Notes under the pieces: model-generated | The model's database searches: none | Told to the model about the DNA's origin: nothing | What the model saw: the letters and a program-made list of their open reading frames with translations, nothing else | Shown here: in pieces, positions 61,161 to 64,000 of the stretch | Numbering within the stretch: the first letter of the stretch is position 1 | How the letters are laid out: every line of letters begins with the position of its first letter | Assembly: GCF_003977615.1 (NCBI RefSeq) | Contig: NZ_RYZR01000005.1 | Span: forward strand, 496,001-560,000 | Direction: 5' to 3' | Source: Dyella dinghuensis | GTDB lineage: Bacteria; Pseudomonadota; Gammaproteobacteria; Xanthomonadales; Rhodanobacteraceae | Length of the DNA: 64,000 bases | Position numbers and translations under genes: made by a program

Positions 61161-62528
61161 TCAAGCGACGGGCTGCAGACGGATATCCATGCCGATGCGG
61201 GCGCCCGTCTCAGCGCTGTCGATATAAAGCTCGAAATCGTGCAGCTTGGCGATGGCCGCCACGATGCTCAGGCCCAGCCCATGGCCAGTGGTTTCCCGGC
61301 TGCCATCGCCGCGATAAAAGCGTTGCCAGACGGCCTGGCGCTGCTCTTGCGGGATACCGGGGCCGCTGTCGGCGACTTCCACGCGCGCTACGCCTAGCTC
61401 GATGCGCTTGGCGCTCAACGTGACCTGCCCTCCCGCGGGCGTGAACTTGATGGCGTTACCGACCAGGTTTCCAAGTGCCTCGAATAACAGATCGGGATCG
61501 GCCTGCGCGATCAAGCCCGGATCGGCGTGCAGCGCGAACTGCAATTGCTGATCCTCGGCCAACGGCGCGTACAACTCGTACACGTGTTGCAAGGTCTCGC
61601 CCAGATCGACGGCGACAAACCCTTCGCGCCGGCGACGGTCTTCCAGTTCGGAAATACGCAACAAGGCGCGGAAGCGTGCCAGCACGTCGTCCACATCGCC
61701 CACACAGCGCTCGATGAGTTCGGCGTGCGGATCGCTTTCTTCCATTTCCTGTTCGATGCGATACAGCTGCGAGCGCAAACGCGTCAGCGGCGTGCGCAGG
61801 TCGTGCGCAATGTTGTCGCAAACGCCTTTTACTTCACCCATCAAGCGTTCGATCTGATCGAGCACGTCATTGACGATGGCGGCAAGCCGGTCCAGTTCGT
61901 CACCGCGTCCGCTGATTGGTAAGCGCTGGCGAAGATCGCCGTGCATGATCGGTTGCGTCGCGCTTTCGATCTGACGAATGCGCCGGCGCGGCGCGCGATT
62001 GAGAATCAAACCGCCGAGCAGGCCCGGTACCAGCGTAAACGAAAGTCCCCACCACAAGGCGTGCCTGATGATGCCGCTGACGTGCGCCGTCACGCCGGTG
62101 GTGTGTGCCAATGCAAGCACGCGGTTGTCGTCCAGACGCGCTGCAATCACCGTCAGGTCCTGCACCGCAGGCAATGCATCGCGCGCAATGATGGTGTCGG
62201 CCTCTACGCGCATGGGATCGCCATCGACCTTGAGCGCCGGCGGAAGCTGGACGACATCGCCGGAGACCCAGTTGCCATGCGCATCAAACAGGCCCCATGC
62301 GTTGTAGTTGGCATCCTCCAGCAACACATAGTCGTCGAGCATCGTCGGCAAACGCGCAGGATCGATGTGTTTCAGATAGCTGATTTGCTGAATGAGGTCG
62401 CGATCCGTGCGCACCTCAAGATAATGAATGGTTTCCCAATAAATCGAACCGAGCAGCACGGTGCCCCAGATCACGAAGAACAGACCGTAGCTCAGAAGCA
62501 GGCGCGACGTGGTTGCACGCCAATGCAT
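61161..62528 (-). CDS. sensor histidine kinase
   Basis: A 455-residue membrane kinase. Two membrane helices (about 8-30 and 155-175) flank a periplasmic sensor region of about 125 residues. A HAMP linker is followed by the HisKA box (NIAHDLRTPLTRLR, phospho-His near residue 240) and HATPase motifs N (GNAIKFTPAGG), G1 (VADSGPGIP) and G2 (GHGLGLSIV). The ATG at 62528 lies 19 bases after the regulator's stop; a TTG at 62555 would overlap it. It should phosphorylate the response regulator just upstream. The stimulus is unknown. Confidence 0.92.
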   Translation of the reverse strand: MHWRATTSRLLLSYGLFFVIWGTVLLGSIYWETIHYLEVRTDRDLIQQISYLKHIDPARLPTMLDDYVLLEDANYNAWGLFDAHGNWVSGDVVQLPPALKVDGDPMRVEADTIIARDALPAVQDLTVIAARLDDNRVLALAHTTGVTAHVSGIIRHALWWGLSFTLVPGLLGGLILNRAPRRRIRQIESATQPIMHGDLRQRLPISGRGDELDRLAAIVNDVLDQIERLMGEVKGVCDNIAHDLRTPLTRLRSQLYRIEQEMEESDPHAELIERCVGDVDDVLARFRALLRISELEDRRRREGFVAVDLGETLQHVYELYAPLAEDQQLQFALHADPGLIAQADPDLLFEALGNLVGNAIKFTPAGGQVTLSAKRIELGVARVEVADSGPGIPQEQRQAVWQRFYRGDGSRETTGHGLGLSIVAAIAKLHDFELYIDSAETGARIGMDIRLQPVA

Positions 62529-62547
62529 GGACCAATCTTTGTTTCGA

Positions 62548-63222
62548 TTAGCCAAGGCGGTATCCCGATCCGCGCATGGTGCGAATCAACGAAGGTTCGC
62601 CATCGATATCCACCTTGCGGCGCAGGCGTGCGATATGCACATCGATCAGATTGGTGCCAGGATCAAAACGCAGGCCCCATACGCTTTCGAAAATCATCGC
62701 GCGTGTGAGTACCTGTCCCGGATAACGCATCAGGAATTCCAGCAGCCGGTATTCCGTGGGTAGTAGCGTCAATTCGCGATTACCGCGACGCGCGATACGC
62801 GTGATCATGTCCAGTTCCAGATCGGCGACACGCAAGCGCGTTTGCGCCGAGGGTTCCTGCCGATGTCGGCGAAGCAGCACTTCGATGCGCGCAGCCATTT
62901 CGTCGGGAGCGAAAGGCTTGGTGAGGTAATCGTCGCCGCCTGCACGCAAACCACGCACGCGTTCATTCACATCGCCCAGCGCGCTGATCATCAGCACCGG
63001 CGTTCGGATACCGCGCTCGCGCAATTGCGTGACGAGGGTGAGTCCGTCCATGCCGGGAAGCATGAGATCGAGCGTGATGGCGTCGTAGATGGGTTCCTGC
63101 GCGCGCTGCAATCCTTGCAGACCGTCGTTGACGCGATCCGCGCTGATGCCATGCGCAGCTAGCTCCAGCGCGATTTCGCGCGCGGTGATCTCGTCGTCTT
63201 CAATGACCAGAACGTGTGACAT
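62548..63222 (-). CDS. OmpR-family response regulator
   Basis: A 224-residue two-domain regulator. The receiver has acidic Asp9/Asp10, phospho-acceptor Asp52 (TLDLMLPGMDG), the switch Ser and Lys103 (LTKPF). The winged-helix DNA-binding domain (about 128-224) has ELTLLPTEYRLLEFLMRYPGQVLTR, VWGLRFDPGTNLIDVHIARLRRK and IRTMRGSGYRLG. It heads the run regulator, kinase, pump, adaptor and outer-membrane factor on one strand, so it probably controls the pump. Confidence 0.95.
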   Translation of the reverse strand: MSHVLVIEDDEITAREIALELAAHGISADRVNDGLQGLQRAQEPIYDAITLDLMLPGMDGLTLVTQLRERGIRTPVLMISALGDVNERVRGLRAGGDDYLTKPFAPDEMAARIEVLLRRHRQEPSAQTRLRVADLELDMITRIARRGNRELTLLPTEYRLLEFLMRYPGQVLTRAMIFESVWGLRFDPGTNLIDVHIARLRRKVDIDGEPSLIRTMRGSGYRLG

Positions 63223-63273
63223 GCATCAGCCGGCTCGGAAATCCACACGGACTTAAACACAGCGGACTCAAAC

Positions 63274-63303
63274 AAAAAAGGCCTCCGCAAGGGAGGCCTC
63301 TTT
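63274..63303 (-). terminator. rho-independent terminator of rpoH
   Basis: On the minus strand AGGCCTCC / GGAGGCCT forms an 8-bp stem with a 5-base loop followed by six T. It is 20 bases beyond the rpoH stop. Confidence 0.9.
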
Positions 63304-63323
63304 CCATCGCACGTCGGCGATGC

Positions 63324-64000
<677 letters not shown>

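Overview
The window is an ordinary-looking stretch of GC-rich (roughly 60 % by eye) gammaproteobacterial chromosome. It most resembles Xanthomonadales of the Rhodanobacteraceae type (Dyella, Luteibacter, Frateuria, Rhodanobacter). This rests on the gene repertoire: a lipoyl-domain-bearing E3 next to E2, an Oar-like TonB receptor beside a TPR-sulfotransferase and a PKHD hydroxylase, DUF6491, DUF3667 and DUF4124 proteins, and a three-domain monothiol glutaredoxin. Genus assignment is inference. I see no tRNA, rRNA, CRISPR array, prophage or insertion sequence. Both ends cut genes: dinB on the left and rpoH on the right.

Layout. 0-2.8 kb: the end of dinB overlaps a secreted GH67 alpha-glucuronidase. 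2.8-8 kb: lpd and aceF (pyruvate dehydrogenase E3 and E2), an MscS channel and a DUF2884 protein, all on the minus strand. 8.2-10.9 kb: an overlapping pair, FAD dehydrogenase and PanE-like reductase. 10.9-14.9 kb: small minus-strand genes, including a second DUF2884 protein and an exported peroxiredoxin. 15-19.6 kb: universal stress protein, a diiron ferritin-like protein, two DUF6491 lipoproteins around a zinc-ribbon protein, and a membrane LytTR regulator. 19.7-22.1 kb: MFS transporter, GST and a small membrane-anchor protein. 22.2-27.4 kb: aceE and maeB. 27.6-30.5 kb: a MATCAP-like metallopeptidase, a membrane protein and rsgA. 30.6-34.5 kb: AlaA-type aminotransferase, SGNH hydrolase, LpxH-like phosphoesterase and the glutaredoxin fusion. 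34.6-40.3 kb: PKHD dioxygenase, TPR-sulfotransferase and a large TonB-dependent receptor. 40.7-52.6 kb: AMP nucleosidase, fadE, DegV, SDR, ABC ATPase, sppA, MATE and DUF3667 genes. 53-55 kb: priA. 55-63 kb: an apparent regulator-plus-pump operon (response regulator, histidine kinase, RND pump, adaptor, outer-membrane factor). 63.3 kb to the end: rpoH.

Themes. Pyruvate and malate metabolism is spread over two loci (aceF-lpd; aceE and maeB). The three upstream regions share an ATACGTAT-centred palindrome not noticed elsewhere in the window, which suggests one regulator. A pair of inverted REP-like palindromes has become coding sequence in the linker of lpd, and a related intergenic pair lies at 33.4 kb. 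A perfect inverted pair of consensus DnaA boxes sits in an AT-richer patch upstream of priA. The most unusual proteins are the Grx/A-type-like/rhodanese fusion, the HExxxH DUF1704 protein and the TonB/PKHD/TPR-sulfotransferase neighbourhood.
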